In this document: positions 25,024-34,471 of the stretch, piece by piece | Numbering within the stretch: position 1 is the first letter of the stretch | Layout of the letters: every line of letters starts with the position of its first letter | NCBI GenBank assembly: GCA_037444685.1 | Contig: JBBILX010000002.1 | Coordinates: forward strand, 432,550-496,549 | DNA from: UBA964 sp037444685 | GTDB taxonomy: Bacteria; Pseudomonadota; Gammaproteobacteria; Steroidobacterales; Steroidobacteraceae | Length of the DNA: 64,000 bases | Reading direction: 5' to 3' | Position numbers and translations under genes: made by a program | The notes under the pieces: generated by a model | What the model saw: only the letters and a program-made list of their open reading frames with translations | The model's database searches: none | What the model was told of the DNA's origin: nothing

Positions 25024-26000
25024 GTGCCGAGCGCCTCCTTCGGCGTGCGCACGAGGCTGGTCTCGAGCACCTTCCAGACGAGAGTGTCGAAGTCGATGCC
25101 GACCGCGCGCGCAGCCATGGGCACGAGACTGTGGTCGGTCATGCCGGGCACGGTGTTGATCTCGAGCAGCAGCGGCCGTCCGGCCCGGTCGGCCATGAAG
25201 TCGACGCGGCCCCAACCCTCGGCACCCGCGGCCTCGAACGCTGCGATCGCGAGGGCTGCGAGGTGCCGCTCCGCTTCCGGCGCGAGGCCGGACGGACAGT
25301 GATAACGCGTGTCGTCGCGGAAGTACTTTGCCTCGTAGTCGTAGAACGTCTTGGGGGTCTCGATGCGGATCGACGGCAGCGCCTGGCCCTGCAGGATGCC
25401 GACCGTGTACTCGGCGCCCGTGATCCACGCCTCGGCGAACACGCTGCGGTCGACGGCCGCCGCGGCCCGATAGGCGGGCAGCAGATCCTCGGCCCGCTCG
25501 ACCCGTGTCATGCCCACCGAAGAACCCTGGGTCGCCGGCTTGACGATCAGCGGCAAGCCGAGCTCCTCGAGCGCGGCCTCGAGATCGGCCTCACTCGCGA
25601 GCACGGCCGACGGCGCACTCTGAATGCCGACGGCGGCCGCGAGCCGCTTGGTGCGCAGCTTGTCCATGCCTATCGCCGAGCCCTGCACGCCGCTGCCGGT
25701 GTAAGGAATGCCGAGGCACTCGAGCGCGCCCTGCACCGTGCCATCCTCGCCCCCGGGGCCGTGCAGCGCGATCCAGACGCGATCGAAGCGGGTGGCGACC
25801 AGGTCGGTCAGCGGCCGCTCGCGCGGATCGAAGCCGTGCGCATCGACGCCGCGCCGCTGCAAGGCCGCGAGCACCGCCCGCCCGGTCAGCAGCGAGATTT
25901 CACGCTCGCTCGAGAAGCCGCCGAACATCACGGCGACGCGGCCGAACTCGCGGGCGTCGGTGATGGCGCGCAGCCGGTCGGGATCGTGATCGAGACGCAT
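25020..26000 (-). CDS. ddlB: D-alanine--D-alanine ligase
   Basis: ATP-grasp ligase making the D-Ala-D-Ala dipeptide for MurF. Its 326 residues include the N-terminal VMFGGFSSEREISLLTG motif, IALHGPGGEDGTVQG, and the C-terminal magnesium site EINTVPGMT. The ATG at 26000 shares its first base with the murB stop codon (TGATG). It is in the dcw cluster between murB and ftsQ, the position typical of ddlB. Confidence 0.95.
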   Translation of the reverse strand: MRLDHDPDRLRAITDAREFGRVAVMFGGFSSEREISLLTGRAVLAALQRRGVDAHGFDPRERPLTDLVATRFDRVWIALHGPGGEDGTVQGALECLGIPYTGSGVQGSAIGMDKLRTKRLAAAVGIQSAPSAVLASEADLEAALEELGLPLIVKPATQGSSVGMTRVERAEDLLPAYRAAAAVDRSVFAEAWITGAEYTVGILQGQALPSIRIETPKTFYDYEAKYFRDDTRYHCPSGLAPEAERHLAALAIAAFEAAGAEGWGRVDFMADRAGRPLLLEINTVPGMTDHSLVPMAARAVGIDFDTLVWKVLETSLVRTPKEALGT

Positions 26001-26911
26001 CAGAGTGCCTCCCCGACGATGCGGACTTCCGGCGTCAGACGCACGCCATGCCTGCTCTCCACGACCTGCTGCACGTGGGCGATGAGCCGCTCGAGATCGG
26101 CGGCCGTGGCATCGCCGGTGTTGACGATGAAGTTTGCGTGCTTGTCGCTGACCGCCGCGCCGCCGATCCGGAAGCCCTTGAGTCCCGCCGTATCGATGAG
26201 CCGCGCGGCGTGGTCGCCGGGCGGATTCGTGAACACCGAGCCGCAGCTCCACTCACCGATCGGCTGCGTGTCCCTGCGCCGCGTCAGCAGCGCCTTGAGT
26301 TCGGCGTTGTCGGCGCCGGGACGGGGGTCGAAGGCGAGCGTCGCGGCGAGAAACCACTCATCCGTGGCCGGGCCGCGCACGCTGCGGTACCCGATCTCAT
26401 ACTCCGCGGCCGCGCGCGTGCGCAGGACCCCGGCGCGATCGATGGTCTCTACGCTCTGCACGTGTCGCCAGGTCTCACCGCCGAAGGCGCCGGCGTTCAT
26501 CGCCAGTGCGCCGCCGAGCGTGCCGGGAATGCCGGCGAAGAACGCGGCCGGTCCGAGACCCCATTTGATGCACTGGCGCGCGATGCGCGCGCAGGGCACG
26601 CCCGCCTCGCAATAGACCGTGCGCTCCGACAGGCGGTCGAGCCGACCGAGCGCACCGTGGGTCGAGATCACCACGCCGCGCAGGCCACCATCGCGGACCA
26701 GCAGATTGCTGCCGAGACCGACCCAGTACACCGGCGGTTCGCGCGGCAGCCCGCGCAGGAAGGCCACGAGGTCAGTCCGGTCGCGCGGCTCGAACCAGTA
26801 GTCGGCGGGACCGCCGACGTGCCAGGACGTGTGGCGCGACATCGGCTCGTCGCGGCGCACGCGCGCAGCGAACGACGGCGGCAGCTCGATCGAGGCCGGG
26901 TGTGCGCTCAT
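26000..26911 (-). CDS. murB: UDP-N-acetylenolpyruvoylglucosamine reductase MurB
   Basis: FAD-dependent reductase converting UDP-GlcNAc-enolpyruvate to UDP-MurNAc. Its 303 residues show FAD-binding motifs (VGLGSNLLVRDGG and GIPGTLGGALAMNAG), the catalytic Ser in SCGSVFTNP and the C-terminal Glu in RIVGE. The short length and GSVFTNP form resemble type II MurB rather than the longer E. coli type I. The start at 26911 overlaps murC by four bases. Confidence 0.95.
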   Translation of the reverse strand: MSAHPASIELPPSFAARVRRDEPMSRHTSWHVGGPADYWFEPRDRTDLVAFLRGLPREPPVYWVGLGSNLLVRDGGLRGVVISTHGALGRLDRLSERTVYCEAGVPCARIARQCIKWGLGPAAFFAGIPGTLGGALAMNAGAFGGETWRHVQSVETIDRAGVLRTRAAAEYEIGYRSVRGPATDEWFLAATLAFDPRPGADNAELKALLTRRRDTQPIGEWSCGSVFTNPPGDHAARLIDTAGLKGFRIGGAAVSDKHANFIVNTGDATAADLERLIAHVQQVVESRHGVRLTPEVRIVGEAL

Positions 26912-28380
26912 GCGTCGCTCCTGCGTCGGCGCGGCACTGCCGGTGCCGTGCCCGGCGGCGCCGGCGCGGAGAGCTGACCCGGGAGCTCGTGGACGACGCT
27001 GCCGATACTGCCGGCGCCCATGGTCAGCAGCACGTCCCCAGGTCGCAGCAGATCGCGCAGCGACGCCCCGAGCTCCTCGATACGCTCGACGAATACGGGT
27101 TCGACGTGACCGCGGCTGCGCACCGCGCGGCAAATGGCTCGACCGTCGGCGCCGGCGATCGGCGCCTCGCCTGCGGCGTACACCTCGCTGACAAGCAGCA
27201 CGTCGGTGCTGGACAGCACGCGCGCGAAATCGTCGATCAGGTCGCGCGTGCGGGTGTAGCGGTGCGGCTGAAACGCCAGCACCAGCCGACGTCCGGCGTA
27301 GCCCTGACGGACCGCCTCGAGCGTGGCCGCGATCTCGGTCGGGTGATGGCCGTAGTCGTCGACTATGGTCACGCGCGGCTGACCCGCCGCCGTCCCGGGC
27401 AGTGCGATGTCGGCAATGCGCTGCAGACGCCGGTCGACACCCTGGAAGCGCGAGAGCGCGCGGCGGATCGCTTCATCCTCGACACCGAGTTCGAACGCCA
27501 CCGCGATCGCGGCGAGGGCGTTGAGCACGTTGTGAGTACCGGGCAGGTTAACGCTGACGGTCAGCGGCTCGTGGCCTGCGCGCAGCAGGTCGAACGTGGT
27601 CGCAAGTCCCGCGCGGCGCAGGTTGTCCGCACGCAGGTCGTTGCCGGCGCCGAGACCGTAGGTCACACAGGGTCGACCGACGCGCGGCAGGATCTCGCGC
27701 ACGTGTTCGTCGTCCCCACAGAGCACCGCGAGGCCATAGAACGGCAGGTTGTGCAGGAAGTCGACGAAGCTCTGCTTGAGGCGGCCGAAGTCGCCCTCAT
27801 GCGTGGCGAGATGGTCGTTGTCGATGTTGGTGACGATCGCGACCATCGGCTGCAAGTGCAGGAACGAGGCGTCGCTCTCGTCGGCCTCGGCGACGAGGTA
27901 CTGGCCGGCGCCGAGTCGCGCGTTCGTGCCGGCGCTCTTGAGCCGCCCGCCGATCACGAAGGTCGGATCGAGGCCGCCCTCGGCCAGGATGCTCGCGACC
28001 AGACTCGTCGTGGTGGTCTTGCCGTGCGTGCCGGCGACGGCGATCGAGTAGCGGAAGCGCATCAGCTCGGCGAGCATCTCGGCGCGCGGCACCACCGGCA
28101 CGCGTCGCGCGAGCGCCGCGGTGACTTCAGGGTTGTCGCGCGACACCGCGCTCGAGACGACGACGACGTCCGCACCTTCGACGTTCTCGGCGCGATGGCC
28201 GATCGCCACCCGCGCGCCGAGCGACTCGAGGCGCTGCGTGACGGCACTCGGCCGCAGGTCCGACCCCTGGACCTCGTAGCCGAGGTTCAGCAACACCTCG
28301 GCGATGCCGCCCATGCCGGTGCCGCCGATGCCGACGAAGTGGATGGTGTGGATCCGGCGCATGCGGTCGCGGCGGTTCAC
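26908..28380 (-). CDS. murC: UDP-N-acetylmuramate--L-alanine ligase MurC
   Basis: Adds L-Ala to UDP-MurNAc. The Rossmann motif HFVGIGGTGMGGIAEVL near the N-terminus and the P-loop AGTHGKTTTTS identify MurC; the Mur ligase middle and C-terminal domains follow. The GTG at 28380 overlaps the murG stop (GTGA), as at neighbouring junctions, giving 490 residues; an ATG at 28362 would remove six residues and is also possible. Confidence 0.95.
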   Translation of the reverse strand: MNRRDRMRRIHTIHFVGIGGTGMGGIAEVLLNLGYEVQGSDLRPSAVTQRLESLGARVAIGHRAENVEGADVVVVSSAVSRDNPEVTAALARRVPVVPRAEMLAELMRFRYSIAVAGTHGKTTTTSLVASILAEGGLDPTFVIGGRLKSAGTNARLGAGQYLVAEADESDASFLHLQPMVAIVTNIDNDHLATHEGDFGRLKQSFVDFLHNLPFYGLAVLCGDDEHVREILPRVGRPCVTYGLGAGNDLRADNLRRAGLATTFDLLRAGHEPLTVSVNLPGTHNVLNALAAIAVAFELGVEDEAIRRALSRFQGVDRRLQRIADIALPGTAAGQPRVTIVDDYGHHPTEIAATLEAVRQGYAGRRLVLAFQPHRYTRTRDLIDDFARVLSSTDVLLVSEVYAAGEAPIAGADGRAICRAVRSRGHVEPVFVERIEELGASLRDLLRPGDVLLTMGAGSIGSVVHELPGQLSAPAPPGTAPAVPRRRRSDA

Positions 28381-29480
28381 GCGGCCTCCCGTGTGTCGTC
28401 CGCGCCGGCTGCCGCGAGACAGGCAGCGAGCAGATCGGTGGTGGCGTTCGGTCGCGCGCGCGTGCGCGCACGCTCCGCCATGCCGAGCAGCGTGGCGCGA
28501 TCCGCGCAGAGGCGCTCGAGCTCGGCGGCGAGGCGCTCGGGCTCGAGCTCGCGGTCGGCGATACAGATGGCTGCGCCGACGTCGACGAGATAGCCGGCGT
28601 TGCGTGCCTGGTGATCGTCGACGGCGGCCGGGAAGGGCACCAGGATCGACCCGACGCCGACCGCCGCGAGCTCCGAGATCGTCAGGGCGCCGGCCCGGCA
28701 GATCACGAGATCTGCCCAGCCGTAGGCGGCAGCGATGTCGTCGATGAAGGCCTGTATCTCGGCGCTCAACCCGGCGGCGGCATAGGCCGCGCGCGCCGCT
28801 TCGACACCACGCTCCCCGCACTGATGCCGGATCTCGAACTCGCGGCGGCCGGCGAGTCGCGCGAGCGCCGCCGGCACCGATGCATTGAGCCGCGCCGCGC
28901 CCAGCGATCCGCCGATCACGAGCAGCCGGAATGGCCCGCTGCGATCCGCGAAGCGCTGTCGCGGCAAGGGCTGAGCGAAGAACTCGGCGCGAACGGGATT
29001 GCCGATATCACGCGCGGGCACGCCGGCGCCGAAGCTGCCGGGGAAGGCCTCGAGCACGGTGCACGCGAAGCGCGCGAGCTGTCGGTTGGTGAAACCGGCG
29101 ATCGCGTTCTGCTCGTGGATCACGAGCGGCCGGCGGCTGAGCCAGGCGGCGATGCCGCCCGGTCCCGTCACGAAGCCGCCGAGTCCGACGACGACCATGG
29201 GCCGGTGGCGGCGCATGACGACCAGACATTGCCAGAGCGCGTGGACGAGCCGGAACGGCGCGGCCAGCAGCGTCGCCGCGCTCTTGCCGCGCAGACCGCC
29301 GACGCTGACCCACTCGATCGGAATCTGTGCCGCAGGCACGACCCGGGCCTCGATGCCGCGCCGGGTGCCGAGCCAGACGACCTCGTAGGCACGCTCGCGC
29401 AGCGCACGCGCGAGCGCGAGCGCCGGGAAGACGTGCCCGCCCGTGCCGCCCGCCATGACCAGCACCGGCGCGCGGTTCAC
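28377..29480 (-). CDS. murG: Lipid II synthase MurG (UDP-GlcNAc transferase)
   Basis: Peripheral inner-membrane GT28 glycosyltransferase that adds GlcNAc to lipid I. Its 367 residues begin NRAPVLVMAGGTGGHVFPAL with the G-loop, and include VGLGGFVTGPGG and the donor-site region VICRAGALTISELAAVG. Start is GTG at 29480, overlapping the ftsW stop by four bases (GTGA). Confidence 0.96.
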   Translation of the reverse strand: MNRAPVLVMAGGTGGHVFPALALARALRERAYEVVWLGTRRGIEARVVPAAQIPIEWVSVGGLRGKSAATLLAAPFRLVHALWQCLVVMRRHRPMVVVGLGGFVTGPGGIAAWLSRRPLVIHEQNAIAGFTNRQLARFACTVLEAFPGSFGAGVPARDIGNPVRAEFFAQPLPRQRFADRSGPFRLLVIGGSLGAARLNASVPAALARLAGRREFEIRHQCGERGVEAARAAYAAAGLSAEIQAFIDDIAAAYGWADLVICRAGALTISELAAVGVGSILVPFPAAVDDHQARNAGYLVDVGAAICIADRELEPERLAAELERLCADRATLLGMAERARTRARPNATTDLLAACLAAAGADDTREAA

Positions 29481-30685
29481 GTCGCCCCCTCCGCCGCGGC
29501 GACGCCGCGCGCCGGCACCTGCCGCCGCGGCGTGCCGGCAGTGCGCGCCGCCACCATCGCCTCGTAATAGACACGCAGCAGCAGGCCGACCCAGGCGAGC
29601 GTCACGATCAGGCTCGAGCGCCCGTAGCTCATCAGCGGCAGCGTCAGCCCTTTCGTTGGCAGCACGCCCATGTTGACGCCGATGTTGATGAAGGCCTGCA
29701 GGCCGACCCAGATCCCGAAGCCGGCGGCCAGGTAGGACTGAAACATCAGCCCGGCCTCGGCGGCGAGCCGCGCGATGCTCAGCGCACGCCAGACGAGCGC
29801 GGTGAACAGTGCGAGCGTCAGCACGACGCCGACCAGCCCGAGTTCCTCGGCGAGCACTGCGAACAGGAAGTCGGTGTGGGCCTCCGGCAGGTAGAAGAGC
29901 TTCTGCACGCTCTCGCCGAGGCCGACGCCGAACCACTCGCCGCGGCCGATGGCGATCAGCGACTGCGTGAGCTGGAACCCGGTGTTGAACGGATCCGCCC
30001 AGGGATCGAGGAAGGCGGTCAGACGCCGGACGCGATAGCTCTCCGACAAGGCCACCCAGGCGATCAGCGCGCCGACCGCCACGGCGAGCCCGAGCACGTA
30101 GCGCAGTCGCGCGCCGGCAACGAACAGCACGCCGAAGCCCGTGGCCATCAGCACGGTCGCTGCGCCGAAGTCCGGCTCGGCGAGCAGCAGCACGAAGAAC
30201 AGCGCGAGCACGCCGAGCGGCCGCGCGAGTCCGGCGAGCGTCTCGCGCAGCTCGCGCTCGCGCCGTGCCGCATAGCTCGCGACGTAGATCAGCACCAGCA
30301 CTCGTGCGAGTTCGGACGCCTGAAAATTCACGCCGAGCAGACGGATCCAGCGCCGACTGCCGTTGACCGAGTGGCCAATGCCCGGGATCAGTACCAGCAG
30401 CAGCAGAACGCCAGCGGCGATCAGCATTGGCATCGCCAGCCGGTCGAGCAGCTCGGTCCGCACGCAGAACACGCCGGCTGCGAGCAGACAGCCCAGCAGC
30501 GTCAGTGAGAGCTGACGCTCGAGATAGACGAACGGCGCGCCGACCTCGCGGCTCGCCAGCGAGATCGAGGCCGAGGTCACCATGACCAGCCCGAGCAGGA
30601 CGATGGCCGCGACGAGGGCCAGCGTCACGGAGTCGAGGCGCACGGGAGCGCCCGCGCGTCGCGCTGCATTGCGCTCGACGGTCAT
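29477..30685 (-). CDS. ftsW: Peptidoglycan glycosyltransferase FtsW (SEDS)
   Basis: SEDS-family polymerase that makes septal glycan strands together with FtsI. Its 402 residues span about ten membrane segments and contain the SEDS signature in the C-terminal part (INIGVNMGVLPTKGLTLPLMSYG). The ATG at 30685 overlaps the murD stop by four bases; in-frame codons farther upstream lie within murD. Confidence 0.96.
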   Translation of the reverse strand: MTVERNAARRAGAPVRLDSVTLALVAAIVLLGLVMVTSASISLASREVGAPFVYLERQLSLTLLGCLLAAGVFCVRTELLDRLAMPMLIAAGVLLLLVLIPGIGHSVNGSRRWIRLLGVNFQASELARVLVLIYVASYAARRERELRETLAGLARPLGVLALFFVLLLAEPDFGAATVLMATGFGVLFVAGARLRYVLGLAVAVGALIAWVALSESYRVRRLTAFLDPWADPFNTGFQLTQSLIAIGRGEWFGVGLGESVQKLFYLPEAHTDFLFAVLAEELGLVGVVLTLALFTALVWRALSIARLAAEAGLMFQSYLAAGFGIWVGLQAFINIGVNMGVLPTKGLTLPLMSYGRSSLIVTLAWVGLLLRVYYEAMVAARTAGTPRRQVPARGVAAAEGAT

Positions 30686-32022
30686 GCGGGCAGGCTCCGG
30701 ACGGCGGCCGCGAACACCTCGCCGCGGTGGGCGTAGTCGCGGAACATGTCGAGGCTCGCGCAGGCCGGCGACAGCAGCACCGTGTCGCCGGGTTCGGCGA
30801 GGCGCGCCGCGGTCGCTACGGCCTGTTCGAGGGAATCGCAGCGTTCGAGCGCGCAGACGCCGGCGAGCGCCTCGGCGAGGCGCGGCGCATCGCGGCCGAT
30901 CAGCACTGCGGCGCGGACCCGGCCGCGGCAGGCCGCCGCGAGCGGCGCGAAGTCCTGCCCCTTGCCGTCGCCGCCCGCGACCAGGACGAGCGGCCCGCGC
31001 AGCCCATCGAGCGCGGCCACCGTCGCGCCGACGTTGGTGCCCTTCGAGTCGTCGATGTAACGCACGCCGCGCACGTCGGCCACCCACTGCGAGCGGTGCG
31101 GCAGACCCGGGAACTCGCGCAGCGCCGCCCGCATCGGTTCAATCGGCAGGCCGCAGGCCTCGCCGAGTGCGAGCGCGGCAAGCGCATTGGCGGCGTTGTG
31201 CAGTCCGGGGATGCGCAGGGCCGACAGCGGGAGCAGCGGCTCGCCTCGGCACACGAGCCAGTCCTCGCCCGCGTGGCGCTCGAGCCGATAGTCGGCCGCG
31301 GCCGCGGCGACCGAGAAGCCCACCACACGCTGACCCGGGCGCGGCATGCGCCGCACCATGGGGTCGTCCTCGTTGACGACCGCCGTGCCGCAGTGCGTGA
31401 AGATGCGCGCCTTCGCGGCGCCGTACTCCTCGAGGCTCGCGTAGCGGTCCATGTGATCGGCGCTGAGGTTCAGCACCGTGGCGGCGACGCACCGCAACGA
31501 GCGCGTGGTCTCGAGTTGAAAACTCGATATCTCGAGCACGTACAGGTCGGGCTCCGTGTTAGCGAGCAGGTCGAGTGCCGGCGTGCCGAGGTTGCCGCCG
31601 ACCCGCACGCGGATCCCGGCGCGCTCCGCCATCCGGCCAAGCAGCGTCGTCACGGTGCTCTTGCCGTTGGTCCCCGTAATGCCGACCACCGGCGCGGCCA
31701 CGACACGCGCGAACAGTTCGATGTCCCCGACGACGTCGAGCCCGCGCGCGATGGCCTGCGCGAGGATGGGTTCGGCGGGCGACACACCCGGCGAGGAAAC
31801 TACCAGCGACACGCCGTCGAGCAGGGCCGTATCGAACCGGCCGACGCTGGCCCGCGCCGCCGGCGCGAGCGCCCGCAGGGCCTCGAGTCCCGGCGGCGCC
31901 TCGCGGCTGTCCGTGGCCGCGAGCTCCCAGCCGCGCGCCGCGAGGAAGCGTGCGCAGGAAATCCCGCTGCGACCGAGCCCGACGAGCAATGCGCGACGCG
32001 CGCTGGATCTGGCTGCGGTCAT
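30682..32022 (-). CDS. murD: UDP-N-acetylmuramoylalanine--D-glutamate ligase MurD
   Basis: Adds D-Glu to UDP-MurNAc-L-Ala. Its 446 residues contain the N-terminal nucleotide-fold LLVGLGRSGISCARFL, P-loop GITGTNGKSTVT, the carbamylated-Lys region and YIDDSKGTNVGAT, all MurD hallmarks. It overlaps mraY and ftsW by four bases at either end. Confidence 0.96.
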   Translation of the reverse strand: MTAARSSARRALLVGLGRSGISCARFLAARGWELAATDSREAPPGLEALRALAPAARASVGRFDTALLDGVSLVVSSPGVSPAEPILAQAIARGLDVVGDIELFARVVAAPVVGITGTNGKSTVTTLLGRMAERAGIRVRVGGNLGTPALDLLANTEPDLYVLEISSFQLETTRSLRCVAATVLNLSADHMDRYASLEEYGAAKARIFTHCGTAVVNEDDPMVRRMPRPGQRVVGFSVAAAAADYRLERHAGEDWLVCRGEPLLPLSALRIPGLHNAANALAALALGEACGLPIEPMRAALREFPGLPHRSQWVADVRGVRYIDDSKGTNVGATVAALDGLRGPLVLVAGGDGKGQDFAPLAAACRGRVRAAVLIGRDAPRLAEALAGVCALERCDSLEQAVATAARLAEPGDTVLLSPACASLDMFRDYAHRGEVFAAAVRSLPA

Positions 32023-33104
32023 CGGATCTTGAGCGTGGCGAGGCCGGCGAGCACGAGGAAGAACGTGATGATCCAGAAGCGGACGATCACCTTGGGTTCG
32101 GCCCAGCCCTTGAGTTCGAAGTGATGGTGGATCGGCGCCATGCGGAAGATGCGCTTGCCGCGCAGCTTGAACGAGGCGACCTGCAGGATCACCGAGGCGG
32201 TCTCGAGCACGAAGATGCCGCCCATGACCAGTACGACCACCTCCTGGCGCACGATCACGGCGATCACGCCGAGCGCGGCGCCGATGGCGAGCGCGCCGAT
32301 GTCACCCATGAACACCTGCGCCGGGTAGGTGTTGAACCAGAGGAAGCCGAGCCCCGCGCCGACCAGCGCCGCGCAGAAGATCAGCACCTCGCCGGCCTGC
32401 GGCACGGCAGGAATCGCCAGGTAGCTCGCGAACACGGCGTTGCCGCTCGCATAGGCGAACACACCGAGCGCCGCGGCAACCATCACGGCCGGCATGATCG
32501 CAAGCCCGTCGAGGCCGTCCGTGAGGTTCACGGCATTGCTCATCCCGACGATCATCAGGTAGCTCAGCACGACGAAGCTGGCGAACCCGAGCGGCAGCGC
32601 GAAGTTCTTCAGCAGTGGCAGGAACAGCGTCGTGTCGGCCGGCGAGGCAGCCGTGAACCACAACGCGAGCGCGGCGCCCAGCCCGGCGACCGACTGCCAG
32701 AAGTACTTCCAGCGTGCGATCAGGCCCTTCGGGTTGCGCTTGACGAGCTTCAGGTAGTCGTCCCAGAAGCCGACGAGGCCGAAGGCGACCGTGACCCCGA
32801 GCACGATCCAGACGAAGCGATTGCGCAGGTCGGCCCACAGCAGCGTACTCGCCACCACCGCGACGAGGATCAGCAACCCGCCCATCGTCGGCGTGCCGGC
32901 CTTCTGCAGGTGAGTCTGCGGGCCGTCGTCGCGCACGACCTGTCCGATCTGATCGCGTGACAGCCGCGCGATCAGCCATGGCCCGATCAACAGGGCGATC
33001 GCGAGCGCCGAGACGGCCGCGAAGATCGCGCGCAGCGTCAGGTAGGAAAACAGGTTCAGGAACGAGAAGGTCGCCGTGAACTCCCTGGCGAGCCAGAAGA
33101 TCAT
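32019..33104 (-). CDS. mraY: Phospho-MurNAc-pentapeptide transferase MraY
   Basis: Transfers phospho-MurNAc-pentapeptide to undecaprenyl phosphate, forming lipid I. Its 361 residues have about ten membrane helices. Conserved motifs: GTPTMGG, the aspartate-rich NLTDGLDGLA, FMGDIGALAIG and the histidine motif MAPIHHHFELKGW. The ATG at 33104 overlaps the murF stop by four bases and gives the E. coli length. Confidence 0.97.
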   Translation of the reverse strand: MIFWLAREFTATFSFLNLFSYLTLRAIFAAVSALAIALLIGPWLIARLSRDQIGQVVRDDGPQTHLQKAGTPTMGGLLILVAVVASTLLWADLRNRFVWIVLGVTVAFGLVGFWDDYLKLVKRNPKGLIARWKYFWQSVAGLGAALALWFTAASPADTTLFLPLLKNFALPLGFASFVVLSYLMIVGMSNAVNLTDGLDGLAIMPAVMVAAALGVFAYASGNAVFASYLAIPAVPQAGEVLIFCAALVGAGLGFLWFNTYPAQVFMGDIGALAIGAALGVIAVIVRQEVVVLVMGGIFVLETASVILQVASFKLRGKRIFRMAPIHHHFELKGWAEPKVIVRFWIITFFLVLAGLATLKIR

Positions 33105-34471
33105 CGCTGCGACTCCGTCGCGCCGGCCCAGCCGGTCAGCTCGTCGACGACGCGCTCGAGCCGGTTCATGCGCGAGCCCTTGACGAGCACACAGACACCC
33201 GGCGCGAGCAACGGGGCGAGCGCACGTGCCAGCGCCCCGGTATCCGGGAACCACTGCGCACCGGCACCGAACTCCTCGGCGGCGAGCGCGGAGAGCTGAC
33301 CGGTGGCGAACAGCCGCTCGACTCCCCGCGCCAGCGCGTAGCGGCCGAGCTCGACGTGGCTGCTGCGGGCGAACTGGCCGAGCTCGGCCATGTCGCCGAT
33401 CACGAGCCAGCGTTGACCGGGCAGTGTCGCGAGCACGTCGATCGCCGCGCGCATCGAAGTCGGGTTGGCGTTGTACGAGTCGTCGATGATCCACGCGCCG
33501 CGCGCCGTGCGGAACTGCAACCGTCCCGTCACTGCGCGCATCGAGCCGAGTCCGGCGCGGACCTGCTCCAGCGTGGCGCCGGCAGCCATGGCCGCCGCAG
33601 CGGCACCGAGCGCGTTCTGCAGGTTGTGCACGCCGGCGAGCCGCAGGTCGACCTCGGTGCTGCCCGCGGGCGAGACCAGCACGAAGCGGGTCAGGAAGCC
33701 GTCGGAACCGACCTCGTGCCGGATCTGCGCGGCCGTGAACTCGGCGGCGGCACCGAGACCGAAGCGCACTTGCCGGCCGCCGGACATCTCGCTCCAGAGC
33801 GAGGCGAACTCGTCGTCGGCGTTGATGATCGCGGTCGCACCGGCATCGAGGCCGGCGAACAATTCCCCTTCGGCGCGCGCGACCCCCTCGAGACTGCCGA
33901 ATCCCTCGAGATGCTCGGCACCCGCATTGGTCACGATCGCGACCTGCGGCCTGACGATCGCGGTCAGCGCCGCGACCTCGCCCGGATGGTTGGCGCCTAT
34001 CTCGATGACGGCATGGCGGTGCTCCGGCATCAGACGCAGGAGCGTCAGCGGCACGCCGATGTGGTTGTTGAGATTTCCGCGGGTCGCGAGCGTCGCCCCG
34101 GAGCGCGACAGGATCGCGGCGATCATCTCCTTGACCGTGGTCTTGCCGTTGCTGCCGGCCACGGCGACGACCTGTCCCGGGAAGCTGTCACGCCAGCCGG
34201 CCGCGGCGCGCGTCAGCGCCGCATGCGTGTCGACGACGACGATGCTCGGCCGCTCCCCGTCTGCGTCGCGTTCGACGACGACGCCGGCAGCGCCGGCCGC
34301 TCGCGCGGCGCCCACGAACTCGTGGCCGTCGAAACGCGGCCCGCGCAGTGCGACGAACAGGTCGCCGGTCGCGAGCGTGCGGGTGTCGGTCGAGACGGCC
34401 GCGAACGGGAGGTCCTCGCCGTACAGCGTGCCGCCGCAGAGCCTCGCGAATTCGGCCAGCGTGCGCTTCAT
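33101..34471 (-). CDS. murF: UDP-MurNAc-tripeptide--D-alanyl-D-alanine ligase MurF
   Basis: Adds the D-Ala-D-Ala dipeptide to the UDP-MurNAc-tripeptide. Its 456 residues have the MurF N-terminal domain (VSTDTRTLATGDLFVALRGPRFDGHEFV region), P-loop AGSNGKTTVKEM and IDDSYNANPTSM. The ATG at 34471 (MKRTLAEF) overlaps murE by four bases; an in-frame GTG three codons upstream is less likely. Confidence 0.96.
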   Translation of the reverse strand: MKRTLAEFARLCGGTLYGEDLPFAAVSTDTRTLATGDLFVALRGPRFDGHEFVGAARAAGAAGVVVERDADGERPSIVVVDTHAALTRAAAGWRDSFPGQVVAVAGSNGKTTVKEMIAAILSRSGATLATRGNLNNHIGVPLTLLRLMPEHRHAVIEIGANHPGEVAALTAIVRPQVAIVTNAGAEHLEGFGSLEGVARAEGELFAGLDAGATAIINADDEFASLWSEMSGGRQVRFGLGAAAEFTAAQIRHEVGSDGFLTRFVLVSPAGSTEVDLRLAGVHNLQNALGAAAAAMAAGATLEQVRAGLGSMRAVTGRLQFRTARGAWIIDDSYNANPTSMRAAIDVLATLPGQRWLVIGDMAELGQFARSSHVELGRYALARGVERLFATGQLSALAAEEFGAGAQWFPDTGALARALAPLLAPGVCVLVKGSRMNRLERVVDELTGWAGATESQR